From: Parapristionchus giblindavisi
Lineage: Eukaryota > Nematoda > Chromadorea > Rhabditida > Diplogasteridae
Reading direction: 5' to 3'
NCBI GenBank assembly: GCA_943737045.1
Contig: CALSFV010000269.1
Coordinates: forward strand, 496,001-560,000
Length of the DNA stretch: 64,000 nt
Shown: positions 46,501-58,500 of the stretch, in pieces
How the letters are laid out: each line of letters starts with the position of its first letter
How positions within the stretch are numbered: the first letter of the stretch is position 1
Translations under genes and position numbers: made by a program
The notes under the pieces: generated by a model
What the model saw: the letters and a program-made list of their open reading frames with translations, nothing else
What the model was told of the DNA's origin: nothing
Database searches by the model: none

Positions 46501-49500
46501 AGGAGCTTCGGTCGTAGTTGACGTCGATGGCTCTTCTGTGGTAGTTGATGTACTAGGAGCTTCGGTTGTTGTTCTGAAAATGTTAATGAAAATTAAATGA
46601 TATCGCAAAATCTATGTATTAAAATTATCTTACGTGGATCCTTCGGTCGTAGTTGAGGTCGATGGCTCTTCTGTGGTAGTTGATGTACTAGGAGCTTCGG
46701 TCGTTGTTCTGAAAATGTTAATGAAAATTAAATGATATCGCAAAATATATTTATTAAAATTATCTTACGTGGATCCTTCGGTCGTAGTTGATGTCGATGG
46801 CTCTTCTGTGGTAGTAGATGTACTAGGAGCTTCGGTCGTAGTTGACGTCGATGGCTCTTCTGTGGAAGTTGATGTACTTGGAGCTTCGGTCGTTGTTCTG
46901 AAAATGTTAATGAAAATAAAACGATATCGCAAAATATATGTATTAAAATTATCTTACGTGGATCCTTCGGTCGTAGTTGATGTCGATGGCTCTTCTGTGG
47001 TAGTAGATGTACTAGGAGCTTCGGTCGTAGTTGACGTCGATGGCTCTTCTGTGGTAGTTGATGTACTAGGAGCTTCGGTCGTTGTTCTGAAAATGTTAAT
47101 GAAAATTAAATGATATCGCAAAATATATGTATTAAAATTATCTTACGTGGATCCTTCGGTCGTAGTTGAGGTCGATGGCTCTTCTGTGGTAGTTGATGTA
47201 CTAGGAGCTTCGGTCGTTGTTCTGAAAATGTTAATGAAAATTAAATGATATCGCAAAATATATTTATTAAAATATCTTACGTGGATCCTTCGGTCGTAGT
47301 TGATGTCGATGGCTCTTCTGTGGTAGTAGATGTACTAGGAGCTTCGGTCGTAGTTGACGTCGATGGCTCTTCTGTGGAAGTTGATGTACTTGGAGCTTCG
47401 GTCGTTGTTGATGTACTTGGAGCTTCGGTCGTTGTTCTGAAAATGTTAATGAAAATAAAATGATATCGCAAAATATATGTATTAAAATTATCTTACGTGG
47501 ATCCTTCGGTCGTAGTTGACGTCGATGGCTCTTCTGTGGTAGTTGATGTACTAGGAGCTTCGGTCGTAGTTGACGTCGATGGCTCTTCCGTGGTAGTAGA
47601 TGTACTAGGAGCTTCGGTCGTAGTTGATGTCGATGGCTCTTCTGTGGTAGTAGATGTACTAGGAGCTTCGGTCGTAGTTGACGTCGATGGCTCTTCTGTG
47701 GTAGTTGATGTACTAGGTGCCTCGGTCGTTGTTCTGAAAATGTTAATGAAAATTGAATGATATCGCAAAATATATGTATTAAAATTATCTTACGTGGATC
47801 CTTCGGTCGTAGTTGATGTCGATGGCTCTTCTGTGGTAGTTGATGTACTAGGAGCTTCGGTCGTTGTTCTGAAAATGTTAATGAAAATTAAATGATATCG
47901 CAAAATATATGTATTAAAATTATCTTACGTGGATCCTTCGGTCGAAGTTGATGTCGATGGCTCTTCTGTGGTAGTTGATGTACTAGGAGCTTCGGTCGTA
48001 GTTGACGTCGATGGCTCTTCTGTGGTAGTTGATGTACTAGGAGCTTCGGTCGTTGTTCTGAAAATGTTAATGAAAATTAAATGATATCGCAAATATATGT
48101 ATTAAAATTATCTTACGTGGATCCTTCGGTCGTAGTTGATGTCGATGGCTCTTCTGTGGTAGTAGATGTACTAGGAGCTTCAGTCGTAGTTGACGTCGAT
48201 GGCTCTTCTGTGGTAGTTGATGTACTAGGAGCTTCGGTCGTAGTTGACGTCGATGGCTCTTCTGTGGTAGTTGATGTACTAGGAGCTACGGTCGTAGTTG
48301 ACGTCGATGGCTCTTCTGTGGTAGTTGATGTACTAGTAGCTTCGGTCGAGGTTGATGTCGATGGCTCTTCCGTGGTAGTAGATGTACTAGGAGCTTCGGT
48401 CGTAGTTGACGTGGATGGCTCTTCTGTGGTAATTGATGTACTAGAAGCTTCGGTCGAAGTTGACGTCGATGGCTCTTCTGTGGTAGTTGATGTACTTGGA
48501 GCTTCGGTCGTTGTTCTGAAAATGTTAATGAAAATTAAATGATATCGCAATGTATATGTATTGAAATTATTTTACGTGGATCCTTCGGTCGTAGTTGATG
48601 TCGATGGCTCTTCTGTGGTAGTTGATGTACTAGGAGCTTCGGTCGTAGTTGACGTCGATGGCTCTTCTGTGGAAGTTGATGTACTTGGAGCTTCGGTCGT
48701 TGTTCTGAAAATGTTAATGAAAATAAAATGATATCGCAAAATATATGTATTAAAATTATCTTACGTGGATCCTTCGGTCGTAGTTGACGTCGATGGCTCT
48801 TCTGTGGTAGTTGATGTACTAGGAGCTTCGGTCGTAGTTGACGTCGATGGCTCTTCCGTGGTAGTAGATGTACTAGGAGCTTCGGTCGTAGTTGATGTCG
48901 ATGGCTCTTCTGTGGTAGTAGATGTACTAGGAGCTTCGGTCGTAGTTGACGTCGATGGCTCTTCTGTGGTAGTTGATGTACTAGGTGCCTCGGTCGTTGT
49001 TCTGAAAATGTTAATGAAAATTGAATGATATCGCAAAATATATGTATTAAAATTATCTTACGTGGATCCTTCGGTCGTAGTTGATGTCGATGGCTCTTCT
49101 GTGGTAGTTGATGTACTAGGAGCTTCGGTCGTTGTTCTGAAAATGTTAATGAAAATTAAATGATATCGCAAAATATATGTATTAAAATTATCTTACGTGG
49201 ATCCTTCGGTCGAAGTTGATGTCGATGGCTCTTCTGTGGTAGTTGATGTACTAGGAGCTTCGGTCGTAGTTGACGTCGATGGCTCTTCTGTGGTAGTTGA
49301 TGTACTAGGAGCTTCGGTCGTTGTTCTGAAAATGTTAATGAAAATTAAATGATATCGCAAATATATGTATTAAAATTATCTTACGTGGATCCTTCGGTCG
49401 TAGTTGATGTCGATGGCTCTTCTGTGGTAGTAGATGTACTAGGAGCTTCAGTCGTAGTTGACGTCGATGGCTCTTCTGTGGTAGTTGATGTACTAGGAGC

Positions 49501-52500
49501 TTCGGTCGTAGTTGACGTCGATGGCTCTTCTGTGGTAGTTGATGTACTAGGAGCTACGGTCGTAGTTGACGTCGATGGCTCTTCTGTGGTAGTTGATGTA
49601 CTAGTAGCTTCGGTCGAGGTTGATGTCGATGGCTCTTCCGTGGTAGTAGATGTACTAGGAGCTTCGGTCGTAGTTGACGTGGATGGCTCTTCTGTGGTAA
49701 TTGATGTACTAGAAGCTTCGGTCGAAGTTGACGTCGATGGCTCTTCTGTGGTAGTTGATGTACTTGGAGCTTCGGTCGTTGTTCTGAAAATGTTAATGAA
49801 AATTAAATGATATCGCAATGTATATGTATTGAAATTATTTTACGTGGATCCTTCGGTCGTAGTTGATGTCGATGGCTCTTCTGTGGTAGTTGATGTACTA
49901 GGAGCTTCGGTCGTAGTTGAGGTCGATGGCTCTTCTGTGGTAGTTGATGTACTAGGAGCTTCGGTCGTAGTTGACGTGGATGGCTCTTCTGTGGTAATTG
50001 ATGTACTAGAAGCTTCGGTCGAAGTTGACGTCGATGGCTCTTCTGTGGTAGTTGATGTACTAGGAGCCTCGGTCGTTGTTCTGAAAATGTTATTGAAAAT
50101 TAAATGATATCGCAAAATATATGTATTAAAATTATCTTACGTGGATCCTTCGGTCGTAGTTGATGTCGATGGCTCTTCTGTGGTAGTAGATGTACTATGA
50201 GCTTCGGTCGTAGTTGACGTCGATGGCTCTTCAGTGGTAGTTGATGTACTAGGAGCTTCGGTCGTTGTTCTGAAAATGTTAGTGAAAATTAAATGATATC
50301 GCAAAATATATGTATTAAAATTATCTTACGTGGATCCTTCGGTCGTAGTTGAGGTCGATGGCTCTTCTGTGGTAGTTGATGTACTAGGAGCTTCGGTCGT
50401 AGTTGACGTGGATGGCTCTTCTGTGGTTGTTGATGTACTAGGAGCTTCGGTCGTTGTTCTGAAATGTTAATGAAAATTAAATGATATCGCAAAATATATG
50501 CATTAAAATTATCTTACGTGGATCCTTCGGTCGTAGTTGATGTCGATGGCTCTTCTGTGGTAGTTGATGTTCTAGGAGCATCGGTCGTAGTTGATGTCGA
50601 TGGCTCTTCTGTGGTAGTAGATGTACTTGGAGCTTCGGTCGTAGTTGACGTCGATGGCTCTTCTGTGGTAGTTGATGTACTAGGAGCTTCGGTCGTAGTT
50701 GACGTCGATGGTTCTTCTGTGGTAGTTGATGTACTAGGAGCTTCGGTCGTTGTTCTGAAAATGTTAATGAAAATTAAATGATATCGCAAAATATATGTAT
50801 TAAAATTATCTTACGTGGATCCTTCGGTCGTAGTTGATGTCGATGGCTCTTCTGTGGTAGTAGATGTACTAGGAGCTTCGGTCGTAGTTGACGTCGATGG
50901 CTCTTCTGTGGTAGTTGATGTGCTAGGAGCATCGGTCGTAGTTGATGTCGATGGCTCTTCTGTGGTAGTTGATGTACTAGGAGCTTCGGTCGTTGTTCTG
51001 AAAATGTTAATGAAAATTAAATGATATCGCAAATATATGTATTAAAATTATCTTACGTGGATCCTTCGGTCGTAGTTGATGTCGATGGCTCTTCTGTGGT
51101 AGTAGATGTACTAGGAGCTTCAGTCGTAGTTGACGTCGATGGCTCTTCTGTGGTAGTTGATGTACTAGGAGCTTCGGTCGTAGTTGACGTCGATGGCTCT
51201 TCTGTGGTAGTTGATGTACTAGGAGCTACGGTCGTAGTTGACGTGGATGGCTCTTCTGTGGTAGTTGATGTACTTGGAGCTTCGGTCGTTGTTCTGAAAA
51301 TGTTATTGAAAATTAAATGATATCGCAAAATATATGTATTAAAATTATCTTACGTGGATCCTTCGGTCGTAGTTGATGTCGATGGCTCTTCTGTGGTAGT
51401 AGATGTACTATGAGCTTCGGTCGTTGTTCTGAAAATGTTATTGAAAATTAAATGATATCGCAAAATATATGTATTAAAATTATCTTACGTGGATCCTTCG
51501 GTCGTAGTTGAGGTCGATGGCTCTTCTGTGGTAGTTGATGTACTAGTAGCTTCGGTCGTAGTTGACGTGGATGGCTCTTCTGTGGTAGTTGATGTACTAG
51601 GAGCTTCGGTCGTTGTTCTGAAAATGTTAATGAAAATTAAATGATATCGCAAAATATATGCATTAAAATTATCTTACGTGGATCCTTCGGTCGTAGTTGA
51701 CGTCGATGGCTCTTCTGTGGTAGTTGATGTACTAGGAGCTTCGGTCGTAGTTGACGTCGATGGCTCTTCTGTGGTAGTTGATGTACTAGGAGCCTCGGTC
51801 GTTGTTCTGAAAATGTTATTGAAAATTAAATGATATCGCAAAATATATGTATTAAAATTATCTTACGTGGATCCTTCGGTAGTAGTTGATGTCGATGGCT
51901 CTTCTGTGGTAGTAGATGTACTAGGAGCTTCGGTCGTAGTTGACGTCGATGGCTCTTCAGTGGTAGTTGATGTACTAGGAGCTTCGGTCGTTGTTCTGAA
52001 AATGTTAGTGAAAATTAAATGATATCGCAAAATATATGTATTAAAATTATCTTACGTGGATCCTTCGGTCGTAGTTGAGGTCGATGGCTCTTCTGTGGTA
52101 GTTGATGTACTAGGAGCTTCGGTCGTAGTTGACGTGGATGGCTCTTCTGTGGTAGTTGATGTACTAGGAGCTTCGGTCGTTGTTCTGAAAATGTTAATGA
52201 AAATTAAATGATATCGCAAAATATATGCATTAAAATTATCTTACGTGGATCCTTCGGTCGTAGTTGACGTCGATGGCTCTTCTGTGGTAGTTGATGTACT
52301 AGGAGCTTCGGTCGTAGTTGACGTCGATGGCTCTTCTGTGGTAGTTGATGTACTAGGAGCTTCGGTCGAGGTTGATGTCGATGGCTCTTCCGTGGTAGTA
52401 GATGTACTAGGAGCTTCGGTCGTAGTTGACGTGGATGGCTCTTCTGTGGTAGTTGATGTACTAGGAGCTTCGGTCGTAGTTGACGTGGATGGCTCTTCTG

Positions 52501-55500
52501 TGGTAGTTGATGTACTAGGAGCTTCGGTCGTTGTTCTGAAAATGTTAATGAAAATTAAATGATATCGCAAAATATATGCATTAAAATTATCTTACGTGGA
52601 TCCTTCGGTCGTAGTTGACGTCGATGGCTCTTCTGTGGTAGTTGATGTACTAGGAGCTTCGGTCGTAGTTGACGTCGATGGCTCTTCTGTGGTAGTTGAT
52701 GTACTAGGAGCTTCGGTCGAGGTTGATGTCGATGGCTCTTCCGTGGTAGTAGATGTACTAGGAGCTTCGGTCGTAGTTGACGTGGATGGCTCTTCTGTGG
52801 TAGTTGATGTACTAGGAGCTTCGGTCGTAGTTGACGTCGATGGCTCTTCTGTGGTAGTTGATGTACTTGGAGCTTCGGTCGTTGTTCTGAAAATGTTAAT
52901 GAAAATTAAATGATATCGCAATGTATATGTATTAAAATTATCTTACGTGGATCCTTCGGTCGTAGTTGAGGTCGATGGCTCTTCTGTGGTAGTTGATGTA
53001 CTAGGAGCTTCGGTCGTTGTTGACGTCGATGGCTCTTCTGTGGTAGTTGATGTACTTGGAGCTTCGGTCGTAGTTGAGGTCGATGGCTCTTCTGTGGCAG
53101 TTGATGTACTAGGAGCTTCGGTCGTTGTTCTGAAAATGTTAATGAAAATTAAATGATATCGCAAAATATATGTATTAAAATTATCTTACGTGGATCCTTC
53201 GGTCGAGGTTGATGTCGATGGCTCTTCCGTGGTAGTAGATGTACTAGGAGCTTCGGTCGTAGTTGACGTCGATGGCTCTTCTGTGGCAGTTGATGTACTA
53301 GGAGCTTCGGTCGTTGTTCTGAAAATGTTAATGAAAATTAAATGATATCGCAAAATATATGTATTAAAATTATCTTACGTGGATCCTTCGGTCGAGGTTG
53401 ATGTCGATGGCTCTTCCGTGGTAGTAGATGTACTAGGAGCTTCGGTCGTAGTTGACGTCGATGGCTCTTCTGTGGTAGTTGATGTACTAGGACCTTCGGT
53501 CGTAGTTGACGTCGATGGCTCTTCTGTGGTAGTTGTTGTACTAGGAGCTTCGGTCGAGGTTGATGTCGATGGCTCTTCCGTGGTAGTAGATGTACTAGGA
53601 GCTTCGGTCGTAGTTGACGTGGATGGCTCTTCTGTGGTAGTTGATGTACTAGGAGCTTCGGTCGTAGTTGACGTCGATGGCTCTTCTGTGGTAGTTGATG
53701 TACTTGGAGCTTCGGTCGTAGTTGACGTCGATGGCTCTTCTGTGGTAGTTGATGTACTAGGAGCTTCGGTCGTAGTTGACGTCGATGGCTCTTCTGTGGT
53801 AGTTGATGTACTAGGAGCTTCGGTCGAGGTTGATGTCGATGGCTCTTCCGTGGTAGTAGATGTACTAGGAGCTTCGGTCGTAGGTGACGTCGATGGCTCT
53901 TCTGTGGTAGTTGATGTACTAGGAGCTTCGGTCGTAGTTGACGTGGATGGCTCTTCTGTGGTAGTTGATGTACTAGGAGCTTCGGTCGTAGTTGACGTCG
54001 ATGGCTCTTCTGTGGTAGTTGATGTACTTGGAGCTTCGGTCGTTGTTCTGAAAATGTTAATGAAAATTAAATGATATCGCAATGTATATGTATTAAAATT
54101 ATCTTACGTGGATCCTTCGGTCGTAGTTGAGGTCGATGGCTCTTCTGTGGTAGTTGATGTACTAGGAGCTTCGGTCGTAGTTGATGTCGATGGCTCTTCT
54201 GTGGTAGTAGATGTACTAGGAGCTTCGGTCGTAGTTGACGTGGATGGCTCTTCTGTGGTAGTTGATGTACTAGGAGCTTCGGTCGTAGTTGACGTCGATG
54301 GCTCTTCTGTGGTAGTTGATGTACTAGGAGCTTCGGTCGTAGTTGACGTGGATGGCTCTTCTGTGGTAGTTGATGTACTAGGAGCTTCGGTCGTAGTTGA
54401 CGTCGATGGCTCTTCTGTGGTAGTTGATGTACTAGGAGCTTCGGTCGTTGTTCTGAAAATGTTAATGAAAATTAAATGATATCGCAATGTATATGTATTA
54501 AAATTATCTTACGTGGATCCTTCGGTCGTAGTTGAGGTCGATGGCTCTTCTGTGGTAGTTGATGTACTAGGAGCTTCGGTCGTAGTTGATGTCGATGGCT
54601 CTTCTGTGGTAGTAGATGTACTAGGAGCTTCGGTCGTAGTTGACGTGGATGGCTCTTCTGTGGTAGTTGATGTACTAGGAGCTTCGGTCGTAGTTGACGT
54701 CGATGGCTCTTCTGTGGTAGTTGATGTACTAGGAGCTTCGGTCGTTGTTCTGAAAATGTTAATGAAAATTAAATGATATCGCAAATAAATGTATTAAAAT
54801 TATCTTACGTGGATCCTTCGGTCGTAGTTGATGTCGATGGCTCTTCTGTGGTAGTAGATGTATTAGGAGCTTCGGTCGTAGTTGACGTCGATGGCTCTTC
54901 TGTGGTAGTTGATGTACTAGGAGCTTCGGTCGTAGTTGACGTCGATGGCTCTTCTGTGGTAGTTGATGTACTAGGAGCTTCGGTCGTTGTTCTGAAAATG
55001 TTAATGAAAATTAAATGATATCGCTAAATATATGTATTAAAATTATCTTACGTGGATCCTTCGGTCGTAGTTGATGTCGATGGCTCTTCTGTGGTAGTAG
55101 ATGTACTAGGAGCTTCGGTCGTAGTTGACGTCGATGGCTCTTCTGTGGTAGTTGATGTACTAGGAGCTTCGGTAGTAGTTGACGTCGATGGCTCCTCTGT
55201 GGTAGTTGATGTGCTAGGAACCTCGGTCGTAGTTGACGTCGATGGTTCTTCTGTGGTAGTTGATGTGCTAGGAACCTCGGTCGTAGTTGACGTCGATGGT
55301 TCTTCTGTGGTAGTTGATGTACTAGGAGCTTCGGTCGTAGTTGACGTCGATGGTTCTTCTGTGGTAGTTGATGTACTAGGAGCTTCGGTCGTTGTTCTGA
55401 AAATGTTAATGAAAATTAAATGATATCGCAAAATATATGTATTAAAATTATCTTACGTGGATCCTTCGGTCGTAGTTGATGTCGATGGCTCTTCTGTGGT

Positions 55501-58500
55501 AGTAGATGTACTAGGAGCTTCGGTCGTAGTTGACGTCGATGGCTCTTCTGTGGTAGTTGATGTATTAGGAGCTTCGGTCGTAGTTGACGTCGATGGCTCT
55601 TCTGTGGTAGTTGATGTACTTGGAGCTTCGGTCGTTGTTCTGAAAATGTTAATGAAAATTAAATGATATCGCAATGTATATGTATTAAAATTATCTTACG
55701 TGGATCCTTCGGTCGTAGTTGAGGTCGATGGCTCTTCTGTGGTAGTAGATGTACTAGGAGCTTCGGTCGTAGTTGACGTCGATGGCTCTTCTGTGGTAGT
55801 TGATGTACTAGGAGCTTCGGTCGTAGTTGACGTCGATGGCTCTTCTGTGGTAGTTGATGTACTTGGAGCTTCGGTCGTTGTTGACGTCGATGGCTCTTCT
55901 GTGGTAGTTGATGTACTAGGAGCTTCGGTCGTAGTTGACGTCGATGGCTCTTCTGTGGTAGTTGATGTACTAGGAGCTTCGGTCATAGTTGACGTCGATG
56001 GCTCTTCTGTGGTAGTTGATGTACTAGGAGCTTCGGTCGTAGTTGACGTCGATGGCTCTTCTGTGGTAGTTGATGTACTAGGAGCTTCGGTCGTAGTTGA
56101 CGTCGATGGCTCTTCTGTGGTAGTTGATGTACTTGGAGCTTCGGTCGTTGTTCTGAAAATGTTAATGAAAATTAAATGATATCGCAAAATATATTTATTA
56201 AAATTATCTTACGTGGATCCTTCGGTCGTAGTTGATGTCGATGGCTCTTCTGTGGTATTAGATGTACTAGGAGCTTCGGTCGTAGTTGACGTCGATGGCT
56301 CTTCTGTGGTAGTTGATGTACTTGGAGCTTCGGTCGTTGTTCTGAAAATGTTAATGAAAATTAAATGATATCGCAATGTGTATGTATTAAAATTATCTTA
56401 CGTGGATCCTTCGGTCGTAGTTGAGGTCGATGGCTCTTCTGTGGTAGTTGATGTACTAGGAGCTTCGGTCGTAGTTGACGTGGATAGCTCTTCTGTGGTA
56501 GTTGATGTACTAGGAGCTTCGATCGTTGTTCTGAAAATGTTAATGAAAATTAAATGATATCGCAAAATATATGTATTAAAATTATCTTACGTGGATCCTT
56601 CGGTCGTAGTTGATGTCGATGGCTCTTCTGTGGTAGTAGATGTACTAGGAGCTTCGGTCGTAGTTGACGTCGATGGCTCTTCTGTGGTAGTTGATGTACT
56701 AGGAGCTTCGGTCGAGGTTGACGTCGATGGCTCTTCTGTGGTAGTTGATGTACTAGGAGCTTCGGTCGTAGTTGACGTCGATGGCTCTTCTGTGGTAGTT
56801 GATGTACTAGGAGCTTCGGTCTGTGGTAGTTGATGTACTAGGAGCTTCGGTCGAGGTTGACGTCGATGGCTCTTCTGTGGTAGTTGATGTACTAGGAGCT
56901 TCGGTCGTAGTTGACGTCGATGGCTCTTCTGTGGTAGTTGATGTACTAGGAGCTTCGGTCGTTGTTCTGAAAATGTTAATGAAAATTAAATGATATCGCA
57001 AATAAATGTATTAAAATTATCTTACGTGGATCCTTCGGTCGTAGTTGATGTCGATGGCTCTTCTGTGGTAGTAGATGTACTAGGAGCTTCGGTCGTAGTT
57101 GACGTCGATGGCTCTTCTGTGGTAGTTGATGTACTAGGTGCTTCGGTCGTTGTTCTGAAAATGTTAATGAAAATTAAATTATATCGCAAAATATATGTAT
57201 TAAAATTATCTTACGTGGATCCTTCGGTCGTAGTTGATGTCGATGGCTCTTCTGTGGTAGTTGATGTACTAGGAGCTTCGGTCGTAGTTGACGTCGATGG
57301 CTCTTCTGTGGTAGTTGATGTACTAGGAGCTTCGGTCGTTGTTCTGAAAATGTTAATGAAAATTAAATGATATCGCAAAATATATGTATTAAAATTATCT
57401 TACGTGGATCCTTCGGTCGTAGTTGATGTCGATGGCTCTTCTGTGGTAGTTGATGTACTAGGAGCTACGGTCGTAGTTGACGTCGATGGCTCTTCTGTGA
57501 TAGTTGAAGTGCTAGGAGCTTCGGTCGTAGTCGACGTCGATGGTTCTTCTGTGGTAGTTGAAGTACTAGGATGCTCGGTCGTAGTTGACGTCGATGGCTC
57601 TTCTGTTGTAGTTGATGTACTAGGAGCTTCGGTCGTTGTTCTGAAAAAAAAGTAGTTGAACCATCATTTGATGTTCCGAAGTATCAAAAGAATCCATTTT
57701 AAAATGAGCATTTTTAGCGTTTATAGACTTTCAAAGATCTAAAAAATGGGTTTTTTCATATTCGATTTTTCGCATCTCACATCTTTTTTCCTAATAATTT
57801 GATAATCCCTCAAATGTTCGAGAAACCATTAACAATCATACGTGCTGGACGACATATCAATATCCGTCGTTTCAGCTGACATCATAGAACTTTGTAGAAG
57901 ATTCACCATGTTCAGAGCTCCTTCAAGAAATCAAGTTATCTCTATTATCTGCTGGAATTTATGGTTAATTAACGCTAAAGCTCATTCATTCACTTGTTCT
58001 GTATAAATTCCAATAAATTTTCCTATTTAATGTTTTTTTTTCAAATTTTCATGGAATAATTATTTCGTTTAAAGTTGGAGTCCCGCGAAGGATCAGGACA
58101 GTGCAGAGAAGTTTGCTTTTTTTTGAAAAATGAGGAATTTTGGGAATATCTAGGTTGCGGACTTTCGACAAAGGGGGGATGACTCTGAACGTTTACTACT
58201 GCACTATGGGATAGTTGAGTGGGCGCTAACTTCTCGCATATCACTTGTCATTCGCTCAACAGGTGTGTGATTTACACATCTGTTGTGCGAACGAGCGTCA
58301 TTATTTATTTATTTTATTTATTTATTTATTTATCCAGTTAAAAGTTAAAAGTTATCATTTAAAGAGCGTCATTATTTATTTATTTTATTTATTTATTTAT
58401 TTATCCAGTTAAAAGTTAAAAGTTATCATTTAAAGATATCATCAGTTATCATTATCTCTAATATAACTACGGTGGCCCCTTGATATTCCATCAAACCTAA

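Larger units (their letters stand above)
41320..57640 (-). repeat. Array 2: about 70 tandem PSTSTTTE exons of the mucin gene
   Basis: I count 70 donors (GGATCCAC|GTAAGATAAT), each after an exon that starts TTTTCAG|AACAACGACC. Exons range from 75 nt to ~700 nt and consist of 27-nt units alternating PSTSTTTEE and PSTSTTTEA (54-nt pairs). Introns are near-identical and almost always 60 nt, 58-59 in a few. Both exon edges are phase 2, so any exon can be gained, lost or skipped without a frameshift. The strand is set by splice sites and by the flanking signal and ShK exons. Confidence 0.9.

Noticed and set aside
25657..57640. Regular repeats resembling a CRISPR array or satellite DNA
   Set aside because: Units contain matched donor and acceptor sites, lengths in multiples of three and no unique spacers; the genome is eukaryotic.
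41644..57655. Plus-strand frames reading MDPSVVVDVDGSSVVVDVLGA across array 2
   Set aside because: They are the antisense of the minus-strand exons, stay open only because of the 27-nt codon pattern, have no plus-strand splice sites, and stop in the introns.
58041..58244. 67-codon minus-strand frame in the mucin's large intron
   Set aside because: No acceptor/donor pair in a fitting phase and composition unlike the gene's other exons.
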